A DNA stretch of 64,000 nucleotides, from the NCBI GenBank assembly GCA_029962745.1, contig CM057154.1, positions 23,057,303 through 23,121,302 of the forward strand, in the 5' to 3' direction. Under the pieces are notes generated by a model. That model had not been told where the DNA came from, searched no databases, and worked only from the letters and a program-made list of their open reading frames with translations. The position numbers were made by a program, and so were the translations under genes. The DNA is from Echinometra lucunter (Eukaryota; Echinodermata; Echinoidea; Camarodonta; Echinometridae). Below are positions 1 to 13,400 of the stretch, piece after piece (the first letter of the stretch is position 1; each line of letters starts with the position of its first letter).

Positions 1-994
1 AGATGTACATGTACATGCCTCGTGCCTGCCACATTAAGAAGATCCACAATGGGGTAAAATACAAATATGGTACATTTTGCTAAACTACCTCAAGCACAGT
101 AGTACATCATCTGCAGCAAAGTAGTCAAAATTGTTCTCATTGGCTCAAAATTACTTGCACATGATACACATCCTGTGGAATTCAAAGTATGAATGATGCA
201 ACAGTGTGGAAGAATGATTCATATATGATTTAATGTGTTACAGCTGATTGAAATATATAGTTGATGAACAAGTGAACTCTCAATCCTTTACATAAAAAAA
301 ACCCCGCCACCTCCAATTAATGCTTGATATTTTGAGTGAGGATTAATTATTAAGGCCACATAAAATGAAACATTGCAACAAATATGTGTTATTTTCTTAT
401 ACCATAATCAATTTGAAAGAATGTCCGGTAATATTCACATAAATTCTATTTAATTTCTTAATATAGTTTTACCCTTGTAAGAACCTTGTAAGCATTTCTT
501 CATTTGAGTAACCATAATGTAAATCACTTATAAACACACCATTTTTGTGTGTATTCTACTAAAATCCAAATCTGTTCTTGGGTCTTTAGTCATGTTTTAA
601 CAAAGAATGTTAGGCTGAGGTCTAGATTTTCTTCCACCCCCCCCCCCCCCCCCCCCATCAGTTCAAATTCCTGGTAGGCGCATTGTAATTTTCTCACAGT
701 CTTTTTCTATGACAAATTGTATTTTTGTTAAACATGACATCAGATCCAGCACTGGTTTTAACTGAATTAGTATAGTATACAACCAGTATGTATAATTATG
801 CATACCACTACATTACAGATTTTTTTTTGGTATAAATTATAATGCTTATTGTTTATTTACAAATAAATGAGTACAAGTACATGAAATATTGTACATAACA
901 CAGCCAAATATACATGTACTGGCACAGGTCTTAAAGAAGATTTGGTACAAAAAAGATCATATTGACAAGAGAGGGAGACAGACAGAGACACAGA

Positions 995-1038
<44 letters not shown>

Positions 1039-2285
1039 CATACTGATTTCTAAAAACAAATACAAAATGATGAGACATATGAATTAGGTAAGAAAAAATA
1101 CTGCTAAAAAAAAAAACATGCAAGGAACATCAGTCTCCAAAAAGTAAAGAACAAAGGCATAGCAGCAAAATTTCTACCCTCGCTCCCCCCCCCCCCCCCC
1201 ATATCAACCAAGTGCATCTCTAAGTTATCTTAGCAATGCAACTAGCCTGAAGTGGAAATTCTTCCAATTTTTCCTTTATATATCATGAACTACCAAGTCA
1301 GAAATTAAACCCTTACCATTATTTGGAAGAACAATCAACAAAATGTTTAAGTAATAAACCAGAAAAACACTCATAATTGATAAGAACCCCCACAATGAAA
1401 TTTCAAAAGGCAAGATCACACAAATTAGATTCAATCAATCAAAACCAGAAAAATGCTTGTGGCACACTTCCAACAAACTTTCAACCTTGAAAAGATACTT
1501 TAATGGTAATGACCCAGCTATGACCAAAATGGCAGTTAACACTGTGCCTAAGACAAACCAAAAATGGTTTTGAACTAAAACTTGTTTGAAGTTAGCAAGT
1601 AGCAGTAGTACCCCATGAGACAGAAAAAGAAACACACCTCTAATAAAGCCAAATATATATTACAGGGGTTTAACTCAGAAAAATGGTCTGTGACATGCAG
1701 TTTGCTTAAAATGACTATAGTAAATTGAAATCCAAATAACATTCTTATTCTAACTTTGCCTACATGCAAATATGCTATCATGTTCACACAAATACTTAAG
1801 AATTGAATCTGCATGTTGAAAGATCAGAAAAGCATAAATGTCTCATTTAAATCAATACTACTCCTGACCAAAACTTTAAGTTGTCAAATTTCAAAAGATT
1901 TTGCTGTTTTTTTAGGATAATCATTTTAGAACAAATAATCACAATAGTTTCCTGCCCCTACTTTTGAACATGCAATAAATAACTGGAATGGTATTCTAAA
2001 AATTCTGTTTTTCCAATTCACACTGCGGTCATAAAATGCTTTTTACCTTTCAAACATGTTTTTATTGGAACAAAAACACTTTCATGATTCATAATCATGC
2101 AGGCCTCTAATACAGATTAGGGCAGTGCACCCACCCAAAAATGTCACAGTCCAAATGATATATAATTTTATTATATTTTTTACATTATCACAGTAATTAA
2201 TATAAAGCATGCATGATTATCATTCAAATGGGATACACACGCTTACATGTAATAGTAATGAAATTTACATTCTTTCATGTCTGAC
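1..2285. other. Left flank without recognised genes
   Basis: AT-rich DNA with poly-C and GA tracts. All open frames on both strands are short and low-complexity. No exon with convincing splice sites was found. Confidence 0.6.
997..1035 (-). repeat. (GA)n microsatellite
   Basis: The GA tract runs about 39 bp within a purine-rich stretch from 969. Poly-C runs at 637-656 and 1186-1200 flank it at a distance. Confidence 0.9.
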
Positions 2286-2656
2286 CGCGATTTCAAACAT
2301 TTTATAATCCTTCGTCTCACGAGACAATCACTAAGAGGACCACTTTGCTTGAATTTGAAAATGCCGTTATGTGCCTCCCGCCGCGTGATACGCCAATACA
2401 CACGAGTACAGTAAGGAGAGTCATACGCGCATGCGCACTCCTTACGTCTATTCTGTGCAACCGACCCTCGAATATTTTTCAAACATTGGTTCGCATTTTT
2501 GATATTTAAAAATACTTCCTGCGGATATTATACTTTGAAAAACTTTCAGACTGGTATTTCTACACTATAACCCTTATGTTTATCCCATTTTCAAGTAATG
2601 AAAATAAGATTTTTAAAAATCATAACAATGTTAACCAATGTCTTTAACTATGATGG
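2286..2656 (-). repeat. Dispersed repeat, ~370 bp, copy 1
   Basis: This is reverse-complementary to 43507-43857 along most of its length. Shared landmarks are GCGCATGCGCA, ATATTTTTCAAACATTGGTT, TTATGTGCCT and CGTCTCNCGAGACAAT. One end, read on -, is AAAGACATTGGTTAACATTG. Confidence 0.75.
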
Positions 2657-2762
2657 CACTATTTCTCTAGTTACATGCTAAGCATTTCTCAAAGCCATAT
2701 TAGCTCTTTCAAGTGACAGCTTCCACACTAAGAACTACAAGTGTGAAAACTGCAAACCCATT

Positions 2763-3138
2763 GGCCCGAATTCACAAAGGTGGTTTTGAAACCATGGTTT
2801 ATGCAGACTTCATGCGTTAAGAGCGCTTAATTTAGCACATATATTGAGACAGGTCCTTTAATGATGCGCGCTTTTGTCAAAGGGCGCTAAATTCACGCTT
2901 GTTGTCATCGTTATTGCATTAATGAGCCCACGGTTTTGAATTAATGAGTCCACTCTTTATAATTAATTTACATAAACTGTGGTTTCACGCCATGGCAACA
3001 AGCGTGAATTTAGCGCCCTTTGACAAAAGCGTGCATCATTAATGGACCTATCTCAATATATGCGCTAAATTAAGCGCTTTTTAACGCATGAAATCTGCAT
3101 AAACCATGGTTTCAAAACCACCTTTGTGAATTCGGGCC
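2763..3138. mobile_element. Palindromic (foldback) MITE, 376 bp
   Basis: The arms are about 140 bp and nearly perfectly inverted, starting GGCCCGAATTCACAAAGG and ending with its complement. The inner parts carry GCGCTAAATT and TTTGTCAAAGGGCGC in mirror order. ATT flanks both ends. It would fold into one long hairpin. No coding capacity. Confidence 0.85.
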
Positions 3139-3193
3139 ATTATGTCTCTGTTACATCAGTTTCAGTCAATGTGGACCATCAGAACACAAAGCT

Positions 3194-3273
3194 TTAACCC
3201 AGTTGCTGCTGGAACCTGATGGCTCCTGTATTAAGCCTATGGGAATGAAAGAATTTAGCAGTCAACAGGTTAA
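3194..3273 (+). mobile_element. 80-bp TTAA-bounded mini-element, copy 1
   Basis: The element is TTAA-bounded, with inverted ends TTAACCCAGTTGCTGCT and AGCAGTCAACAGGTTAA. It has the same length as, and aligns along its full length with, the copy at 21759-21838. Confidence 0.55.
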
Positions 3274-3435
3274 TTAGCTACAAGCATAGGAAAGAAGCTT
3301 ACAGGGACAGACTCATGAACATTTTGACTACTTCAAAACCATATCAGAATGCTGAATAGTACCTTCCATGTTTGTACGACACATGTTCTGCATGAATTCT
3401 AACCAAAACACTGCACTTTACCCTAGACCAAACAC

Positions 3436-3510
3436 TTTACTAAACCCTAACCGTTATCTAAGCCCGACCTAAAACCCTATTGCAACCCTAACCCTAACCA
3501 CAAATCTTAG
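3436..3510 (+). repeat. Degenerate telomere-like stretch
   Basis: ACTAAACCCTAACCG...GCAACCCTAACCCTAACC contains about six CCCTAA-like units, in one direction, downstream of VPS37. Confidence 0.55.
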
Positions 3511-3762
3511 ATTCAGTAAAATCTGGTGCATATGTTGGTCACCATAATATCTAGTTTATATCACCTGGCTACCGTCACATATAATCTGAAATCACAATCA
3601 TCATGTCACTGAAAGAAAGGCATCAGTAGGGTCATTCCTTAGGGTTTTGGAGGGCACACAACAACAATGCATTCACTCCAGTCAAGCTAAGGTACAAGGG
3701 TCCTTAAGTCTTTTCTGACACGATGATATTTTTGCTTATGAAATAATGCTTTATCTCTACAG

Positions 3763-3912
3763 ATGCACATTTCCTTGAATTTACAGGCACCGGGTCAGTT
3801 ACTTCTTCCACAGGGCAGCACAGATGCTACTCAGACCTGGATGACAGAACCCCTGAGCAGCAATAGATACTCTCAGCAGGAAGCAGAACCACTGGATCAA
3901 GGTACGTACTAG
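3763..3912 (+). CDS. Putative orphan exon or short ORF, + strand, 49 codons
   Basis: An open frame runs from ATG at 3763 to TAG at 3910-3912. It is preceded by a pyrimidine-rich stretch ending in AG (3761-3762). A second good acceptor, TTTACAG, ends at 3786, and a strong donor-like CAAG|GTACGT lies at 3901/3902. It could therefore be an internal exon 3787-3901 (115 nt), or a last exon that reads through the donor to TAG. The peptide is polar (Q, S, T, E-rich, containing TWMTEPLSSNRYSQQEAEPL) and I recognise no family. The other two + frames contain stops. No partner exon was found in 1-3700. It may belong to a gene lying to the left, whose 3' end would be convergent with VPS37. It could also be chance. 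Confidence 0.3.
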   Translation: MHISLNLQAPGQLLLPQGSTDATQTWMTEPLSSNRYSQQEAEPLDQGTY

Positions 3913-4034
3913 AAGATGCAAATGCATGCTGACTGGCCATTACTTATGAATTCATTGCCATGGTACATGTAGATTGCTTCACATGACAAGTGCCTCCATC
4001 GATGCTCAGTCTCATTTTGGTAGACAAGAAGATG

Positions 4035-4421
4035 TTAATGAGGATAAGCTGGTAGTGATGGCATCCTAACTGCTCCTGGGTAGGGCGTCCATGACGACCC
4101 ACTGGCCGCCTCTGCAGGGGCGGGGGCAGGTGGAGGGGGGCGTGAAGAGTACCCTGGATAGTACGATGGCATCTGGGTAGCGGTAGCAGGGGGTACAGGG
4201 GGCGCTGGTCTTGTGGGCGTGGGAGAGTAACCCATGGGTGTGGACATGGGGATATCTAAATTTTGTGTCGTTGCAGGATTTGTGACACTAGGGTTTCTCA
4301 AGAGTTCTTGCATTTTGTCAGATTTAATCCGACGTATGTGCGCCATCATGCGCCTCTGGATGAATTGTTCAACAAAGTCCGATGAGGGTATGTTGCCATT
4401 CAAGAACTCCTCAGCGATTTC
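4035..4421 (-). CDS. VPS37: VPS37 last coding exon: end of Mod(r) and Pro-rich tail
   Basis: The acceptor CACCCAG is at 4422-4423 and a TAA stop is at 4035-4037, giving 129 codons. It begins EIAEEFLNGNIPSSDFVEQF and then RRMMAHIRRIKSDKMQELLR, the conserved end of the Mod(r) domain. After that comes a tail rich in P, A, S and Y (PTPTRPAPPVPPA, YPGYSSRPPPPAPAP), which resembles VPS37B/C rather than VPS37A. No clear AATAAA was seen close downstream, so the 3' UTR end is not placed. Confidence 0.9.
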   Translation of the reverse strand, partial: EIAEEFLNGNIPSSDFVEQFIQRRMMAHIRRIKSDKMQELLRNPSVTNPATTQNLDIPMSTPMGYSPTPTRPAPPVPPATATQMPSYYPGYSSRPPPPAPAPAEAASGSSWTPYPGAVRMPSLPAYPH

Positions 4422-7400
4422 CTGGGTGGGATGATGAAACAAAATCAACAAATGACTCAAGTGTGGTTTGATTATTGATTCCTAAGCAAAATAGTAACAA
4501 TTACTTACTTCCTCTAGTGTATGGTGCAAATAAACAACACTTCACAATTCACACTCAAGCACTACATTGATGCTCCTGATAGACACAAACATGAACTGAT
4601 ATCCTGAACAATCTCAAATGCAGTCATAAAATGCCCTTCTCATTCTTAGTAGGCCAAATTAAAAAACATTGAGCTATCCTTAGGTATATCTTTCTTCAAC
4701 TGGAAGATTATACCAAACTAACTTTCCCAAACTTATCTGTTTTCTAGCAGAATAGCAGAATAAAATTTATATAATGCTGCAATGGCTTGTACATCTATGA
4801 ACACACAATTGGTCACTTTGCTTTCTCACAAGTCTCCGCCCCCGAAACTAGGAACATGTTTTCAATAGCAGAATCGTCACATCATTTGCGATAGCTCTTG
4901 ATTGTTCTAAATTGGTTATGAGCCATCGGGTATCCCATGGATCCCGGTGTGTCTGATCCTCTCGCTCATGTGTGAGCTCGAGATTATCGGTTGGCATTGA
5001 TCAGTGGCCAGTGAATGATGCAATTTTTTATAGATTGAGTTTGCAAAAGTTGAAGGGGAGTGCAAAGGTGAGAAATATCTTCTAAATCGCAATGTAGGGT
5101 ACATGGCATTCATTTCATAAATCATGAAACAAATTATGTAAAATCTGCAATTTACAGGGTCTTATGAAACACAAAACCTTTTTAACACAAAACAGTGTTT
5201 CAGCTCAAAAGGCAGGGACCAGGCAGGGACCAGGCAGGGATCTGTTTCGACTCAGGCCTAGGCAGAATGCACACACTCTGCAGCAGTCTTGGGTTGAAAA
5301 ATATTGTTCATAATAATCTATTGCACAATTAAAATGCAGTAATGGACTGAGCGCTCTACATGTTTGTCCAGCACTTCAAGTGATTATTAGACCACACCTC
5401 TATGATTTCTATGACATTTTCAGGCCAAGATAATGAGAGCTCATTAATGAGAGCTCATTACTCCAACTGACCAGTGTAGGCCCACTCAATCATTTACTTA
5501 CAACAGGAAATGGAATCATCTTATTTCCTTGATTTTCAAAAACAACAGGGTTATTAAATTACCCTTGAGATTTCAAAGTACTTCTCTCTTATTTCATTAA
5601 GACAGATATGAAAAACAAAATTAGTAATGCAACAATTTGAGGCCTATAAGACTCCCCAACAACAGCCTCATTAAATTACAGTAGAATTCCCCATCTAAAG
5701 CCTGGTTCACATTAGATATGGTCAAGTGAAATTATGTTAGACATAAAAGTGCCCTGCACAATTTGTATATTATACACACCTCACAAAAAGTAACTAACCA
5801 CTTTGTCTTTGGATCAAAGCTCAAATGTGGTGTGTTGTATTGGACAACTTTTAATAGAACTTGAAAGAAAATTTAATTTCAAACATGTTGACACTTCATT
5901 TGCTGAAATCGAATAAAGAATGTGAGTACAGTGTTGATTCATATGCAAATACCCCCAAAATAAAAGTTGCAGCAATCCCTATTGATATGGCAGTCTCTAT
6001 TCACAGAATGGATTCTTGCTGTCAACTTCATCTCTTTGTTTCCGGACAAAAGGGTATAAAAAGGTGGGCTATAAAATTAATGACAGTCAGAACATGTCTG
6101 GTCAAAGTCATTCCAAATATATGAGGCAATAGATGTCCGGCAAGGAAAAGTGTCAGCGCCAAAGTGGATGCCTAGGTTGTCTGAAAATATGAGATGGCAT
6201 CTTGCCGGACAGACAAACTGGGCATCCTTTTAAGCACTGACACTTTTCTTTGCCGGACATCCATTGCCTCATGCATTTTGAATGACTTTGATCGGCACAT
6301 GTTTTGACAGTCATTAATCTTATAGACTAGACCACCTTTGTGTTTTTGTTTATACCCTATTGTCCAAAAACAAAGAGATAAAGTGGACAACCAGAAATCC
6401 ATTCAGTGCATAGAGACTGCTATACCAATAAGGATTGCTGCAACCTTTTTTTTTTTGGGGGGGGGGTATTTGCATATGAATCGTCATTGTGCTCACATTA
6501 TTTACTTGATTTCAACAAATGAAGTGTCAAAATGTTTGGAATTAAATTTCATTTCGAATTTCTGTCAAAAGTTGTCCGATACAACACACCATATTGGAGC
6601 TTTGGTAAAAAGACAAAGTGGTTAATTACTTTTTGTGAGGTGTGTAGTATGCAAATCGCAGAAGGATCTTTGTTGCATGTGGCTTTGTTATTTTTATTAC
6701 AACTTGTAAGCATCTTACCAAAATCACAATTTTGATGAGATTGTTTTGCAGAGGCATTTTCTTTTGATATCATCTATGACAACATGTGTGATCAGGACTT
6801 TTTACATTCTCAAAGTTTGATTACAGGAATATAAGCACTAAAATCTTTAAATTTGCAATGAAAAAAAAAAAAAAAAAGATTCCCCCCTCCCCTTGTCAGA
6901 GAATTTCTGATTGAAAACAATCTATCCTTTAACCTTTTCAGGCTTGTTGAGAAATTTGCAGTTTATGCCCCCCGCCCCGGAAAATCCTAGTCGATCCAAA
7001 TACTTAAAATACTTAGCCAAACGATTAAATTCAATACCGAAGTTGCCCAAATATTTTACTTTCTAGTTGCTTACATATCTACAAGCTTACATTTGCTTTA
7101 AAACAGTTACCAACACCAGTATCAACAAATCTTTTTCCCCCTCCTTTTCCTCTTTGAAAAAAAGTTGTAATGCATCCTCTTTTTCCTTTGTAGCATAATG
7201 TCATGAGTTCTTCAAAAAGTGCTTTTTAATATCTTTGGTACTATTCTGGAATCATCTTTATCAGTGGCATGCATGGTCCACAATAAATAATGTCTCTTAA
7301 GAATCAAGAATCAAATTTCATGGACATTTTTAAAAACACTTTTTTTTAATTAAGAAAAACTGAGGAAAGGTCTATTTTGAAGAATTCAAGTACAAATCAC

Positions 7401-10400
7401 ATGAGGGAGTACATTACTCCACGCATGATGTCACTCATACACGACTTAACTGTCAACACAAATCTTCCCATATCAATAGCGATTTTAATTTTGAAAGAAT
7501 TTTTAAATGTTGTTTCCTAGTTTAAACTTTCTGAAACTTGCACTTGACTTCTTTTCCAAAATTTCTGGTTTCACCTATTTGAGTCAACCATCTATAAATG
7601 ATGAATTCTCCTTTTTTAAAAGTCTAGTTAGGAGACTCACCTCTGATTCTTCTTCTGTCTTGGTGGCTGATGTTTCTAACATGACCTTGGCAGCATCCAG
7701 TGAATAATTCTCATTTAGAGACTCTGAAAAAAAAATCAAATACAATTATTGGCAAAACACATACTCCAATGCAACTACTTTGATTGATACTAATATTTGT
7801 TCTAGTGACCTTGCTTTGGGCGTTATTTGATCTAATATTTGAGGTTTATTTTTGTTCACATCTGAAGCCGTAAACCCTCGATGTAAACCCTTGTGGGTTT
7901 TTTTTTTTTAATTCGTGGTATACAAAGGGGAAAAAAAAAAAAAAAATTGAGGCAGAAATTATCTCCTTTGCCTCCTAGTGGCAAAAAGGTGCGGACCAAT
8001 CAAATTCTTACAAAGTACTGGCCTGATATTAACACAATCATGTCATTCTCACATGATTGCAGGAAGGCTTCAGTGCAAAGTTGAATCAAAGCTACATTAA
8101 CTTAACTTATGGATATTATACCTTTCTAAAAACTCTTTTCTAAAATCGTTACATAGTATGACCCCCCCCCCCCCCCCCCCCCCACTGAAAATGCCTACCA
8201 GTCACACTTGCAAAAGACCCCTGGGGGTGTTTCACAAAGAGAACTGATTTTAAAATCAATCCGCTCAGTTTTAAGAAACTTAAAATTGATATGATGAAAC
8301 AGGATATCAGGAATCAATTTCAAGCTGTACAAAGGCATATTACATCAATCCCTGCTTTAAATCAATCCTTATCTAAAATCGATTCAATCTTTGTGAAACA
8401 CCCCCATGGACAACTATCCCTAAATAGGTCCAGAACAGTTACCATTAAATCAAACCCCCTTCCACCCCCAAAACTACTCCTTAAAAATAACCCTCAGACA
8501 ATTATTTCAAAGGTGATAATGGAGTGATAATACAGATTTTTTTTCATGATTTCTGCTGATGAAATTTAGTTCAGTTGTAGCTTTGAGTAAAAAAAAAATG
8601 GGAAATACCAAAACTCAGAAATGTATATCATTTAAAGATGAGCAGACCAATTACCTAATCTTCTCCTATCGACATCATAAATTTCTCGTATGCTCTTTGC
8701 TTCTTCATGGAGTCGTGCCAGCTGGGTTCTACCTTCACGTAACCTCGTCTCTCTTGACAGATTGAAGTCTGCTAAACTCCTATTCTCTGCCATGGCCATC
8801 TCCTTGTCCACACGTCTCTGTTTATTCTGCTCAATGAAAAAGATAACAAGGTTGGATGTTTTCAAAAGTAGACTGAACTAATTAAGCTATCCAAGCCTCC
8901 TCCTAGGGACCATATATTTGAACATTGCAAACAAGTGCATGAACCTTCAAATTTGTAAATAAGAACATCATATTAGGGAATGTTTAAGTACATTTTGACC
9001 TCGCTTATCCGGTCTTCATTTATCCGGACTCCTCTATTAACTGGCCGCATCTCCTGGCCAGCTTCCCTCTTTTATTCTTCATCCTGTTCACCTAAAAGCC
9101 TGAGAGACGGAAACATCGTGGGCAATTTTCCATTTTATTTTATTTTCATCTCATGCAAACAGAAAGATATCATTGATCATTTACATAGCATAGCGCACGC
9201 ACGATTGAATGATCATCGTTCTACTACGTCATAATGATAAGCAGAACTGGTGGACGTATACCATAATGACGTCATAACAGTATCTCTCTCGTGATGAACT
9301 TGGTACCGCATTTAAGCCTGCTTGCGTCCAGAGGTGGTTCAAGAACATTCCTGCATTTGGTGCCGCATATTGGTTTTCGAGCATTTACATCAGAATTTGG
9401 GCCAGCCCAAAGCTATGGGGTCTAAGACTGGAAATATCACAGTAGGAACATTACAATCTGGTTAAAAACTGCATGTGGAAATGATGATTTTTTTTTCTTT
9501 TATTAAACACAATAACATTTGAAAATATCTGAGTCATTCATGTAATTTTACATGAAATTTACAAAGTATTCATTCATTTAAGACTAAAGGTATTAGCTGG
9601 TATTTATCATGTACATGTAATTACTAAAGCCCATTAATAATAATAAAAAAAAAATAGGACACGTAGTACGTACAGTTAATGTACATAGCATTATTGCATT
9701 TGATTAGTTTAACTACACAACCTAAAATACAAAGAAGAACAATATACATGTACATGTACATATTAATTTGAAGAAAAAAAAAGGTGGACCACAGAATATC
9801 CTGTACATGGTGCCACACTAACACACAAACCAGATACACAACTGCATGCCCACAAGTAAAGCAAACATTAGCACACTCAAAATGTCATACACTCATTAGA
9901 CTGCAACAATCCTATTTAGAATGCCAATGAAATAAAGCATAAATACCTCTGAAAGATAATACATGCTGATTATTTCCTCTTTGATATGAAAATTATATTC
10001 CTTTTTTAAAAATCTGATTTTGGACTACAGTCTGATCAGGGAAATAATCATGTGATGGCCTACTGCTTTTCAAAACCAACAAAGCTTATTCCAGTGTGCA
10101 CACAACAGAACTTCGGGGCTAATTGCACACACTTCAATGATCCAATGCAAAGAATTCCAAACTTTAGGTGAAAAAGTAAAATTTGTATTTCTTCAGGACA
10201 GATGTTGATTCTACCTTTGTCAAAGCAAGGTCAAATTGAACAGGTCCTGGTTCGTTTAAAAATGGATCTCATGATACTAAACAAATGTGATATATATGTA
10301 CATCGTATTCCGCAATCTGGTTCATTACCAATACAAATTTTCTGTCCTGGTATCACAATCAGTAAATTCTGTTACAGAGACTCCAACCCCAAGCACCTCT

Positions 10401-13400
10401 TAAGCGGGAGATTCTCCCGCCGAGACCCCCTAGCAAACGGGAGACTCTGACTCAATGTGCGTGTAGGTGTATAGCCCATGCACATCACCAGGGCATGGCA
10501 CGAAATTCCTTGCGGCCGAAGGCCACTTTTAAGGTTATAGATGTTCTCTCATGCTAGCTTAGGCTTATTTTTTTAACTTATGACAACACCAAATGAGGTA
10601 AAATCCAATGATTCAGATTCATTTTTTTCAAAAAGGTGGTTGGACGGGAGAAAAAAGAGGAGAAACACAGCTAGGGCGGGAGAAACTCTAACTCAAGCGG
10701 GAGAGCGGGAGATTTTGTGAAAATGGACCCAAAGCGGGAGATCTCCCGCCGAAAACAGGAGAGTTGGAGTCTCTGCTGTTATGACAATTTTCATCTGCAT
10801 TTTTACATAATACACATTCAATTGAATCAAAGCAAATAGAAGAAAGATGAAAGGTATAATTAATTTTTTTCAAGTGCATTCTGCCTTTGTAAAAGGATTA
10901 CTTCTCTATCTAACAGTAAAGGATCTAGCCATGATGTTTAAATGCTTGTTCAGGGGAGCCTGTTTAAACCATGGTAAACCATGTGCTTTTGTGTACTGAA
11001 TAAATGGCAACAGTAATGGGTGGCACAAGTTCAGAATAGCTGCATGAAATGTACATGTAAGTCTGATGATTAGATAGTTAGAAACCAATGACAGCACGTC
11101 TGGCAAAAACCTACTTTCTTTCCACGGTTTCCCTGCACACCAGGGGGTAATGCTGATTTCGTGAAATTATTCATGATACTTGTTGTAGTATTGAGGTTAT
11201 CGTCTTGTGCTGAGGAATGTCCTGTTGTGTTTCACTTGCAAATGAATATGACAGAAAATTACTTCCTGAAGTAATCCGATGCTGTGATAACAAATTGTAT
11301 CTACACGTATATATATCTATGCAGCTAGAGCTACATATAGTACATTCAGAACTGAGAAGAGATGTGTATCACAGCAATTTCATGAATGGAGACAAAGTCC
11401 TGTCTAGGTGTTTCACTTGCAAATGAAGGAAAAGTCCCGTCTAGGTGTTTTACTTGCAAATGAATATGATGCGAATTCACCTCCTCAAGTAATACGATGC
11501 TGTGATTACATAGGTGTGCAGGAATAGGCCGAATCAAGAAAAGATGTCTATCGCAGCTTCTTTACAAATGTCTCCTGAACTTAAAGTCCAGTCCAGGTGT
11601 ACATGCATTGCTCTGTATAAAGTGAATATGGTGCCAATTAACTTTCCATCAAACCAATGCTGTAACGGTGAGGTATGTCCATGTTTTACGTACTACAGAC
11701 TGATTAATACGGTGCAGCTGCTTCAAGATCGTCTGCCAAGTAAAAGTCCCATCAAAGTGTTTTACTTCGTCGATGAATTCGATTCACAGTTTACTTCCTG
11801 TAGTAATTTATAACTGGTGCTTGTTTTCTATAGAGTAGGGTCCTACTACATTGTACAACTTCGGGTTGTAAGTTCTCCAGACGTTTATCATCTGACTGCT
11901 TAAACAAAGTCTGATGAGGAAAATTTGTGAGGTGGCAATTTAGTTTGGTGAAAATTTACTTCCTGCAACAATTCACAACCGATCCTCTATAGTGTAACTA
12001 AGTATGGACTCTATATGAGTGTAGTCCCGATACAGCTAGGAGCTGAACGTAGTAAAGACTGATTTCGAGACAAGATATGTGTCATAGGTTGAGAAGTTTC
12101 CTGGATGAGCGTAAGGAAAGGAATGCTGTAACACAGCAGGGGGAATAGAGCTCTCACAACTTACATGTCACATCCAATGGAACTTTAAAAAGGGGGCAGG
12201 CCCTGACTTAGCCTTCATTTAAGGCTTTTCCACTTGAATCTGGCAGGCAATAATATTTCTGTAAAGTGCTTAGACATGTCTCAGAGAAATGTATTTAGGC
12301 GCTATATAAATGCAAAATATCATCATTATCAAATTTTTTCTAGTTGTTATTTTTTCATTCATCATAATTTTCATAAGAGAAATTAATAAAGTTTATAAAC
12401 ACCAATTCCAATATATTTTTCAAACACCCATTTCAAAGCACTTACAAATGATTCATAAAGAGTTTGGAGTATGAAAATCTATCAAATAATTCAGAATAGG
12501 GTAATAATTATTTCAAAATGTAAAAAATAACTTCAAATCAAACATTTTACAGTAGAATAATAACAACGTCCAATGCCATACATGCAATTTGGCTAATAAA
12601 AGAAATATTAAAGTGATTACACTATGGTAAACAAAATTTTGATATATGATCAAGAATAGAATTCTAAGAAGAATGACATTAAAAATATGATGATTTTTAA
12701 TCGAAATCAATGCATTTTGGCTAATTTTCTCATGAAAAGTTATGAGCTGACCAAAAAAAAATTGAGTATGAGGTATGACGTAAAAGTGGGTACCCAGCTT
12801 CGCGCATTGCAGTTGTGCTACGCGCTAGACTGTACAACATGTATTATACCTTGCGCGCATTTTGCTAGAAGTGCGCGACAAGGTACCCACTTTGACGTCA
12901 TTTTGATGTCAAAGTGTGTACCCAGTTGAAACTGGATCACAGCTGAAGGGTCAAAAATATCCTGAAATCTTACCACATTTGGGAGTTTCCTTGGCAACAG
13001 AACTTTTTAAAAAACTTTAGACAGATGATTTTCTGCTAATAAAATCATGCTCTTTTAAATTAACTAACATTGTTTCAGCATTGGGTACCCCCTTTAAACT
13101 CAATGTACACACAATATTGGACTAATCTACAGCTGCCGATGATTATTGGCATATTGTCCAGTATGTTTGTTAGTCCAGAAGCATCATATTGCAGAGAAGC
13201 TAAGGTGTGCTACTATAATTTGTAATGAGCATGTATCATAACCACCTTTTCTGCATGGCTGATCAGGTACATGTATGTAAGTGAATCACAATTCCCAGCA
13301 TTTCCATCATACTAGCTCCCAATATTGGCAAACATTGCTGTGTATACCATTAGTTTTTGCTGTTTTAGCAGCGCTCGTTGGCACAAATTAAAGACATCCT

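Noticed and set aside
9002..9030. Possible pogo/Tigger-type transposon end (CGCTTATCCGG, TTATCCGGAC)
   Set aside because: No mirrored end or transposase frame could be found within several kilobases.
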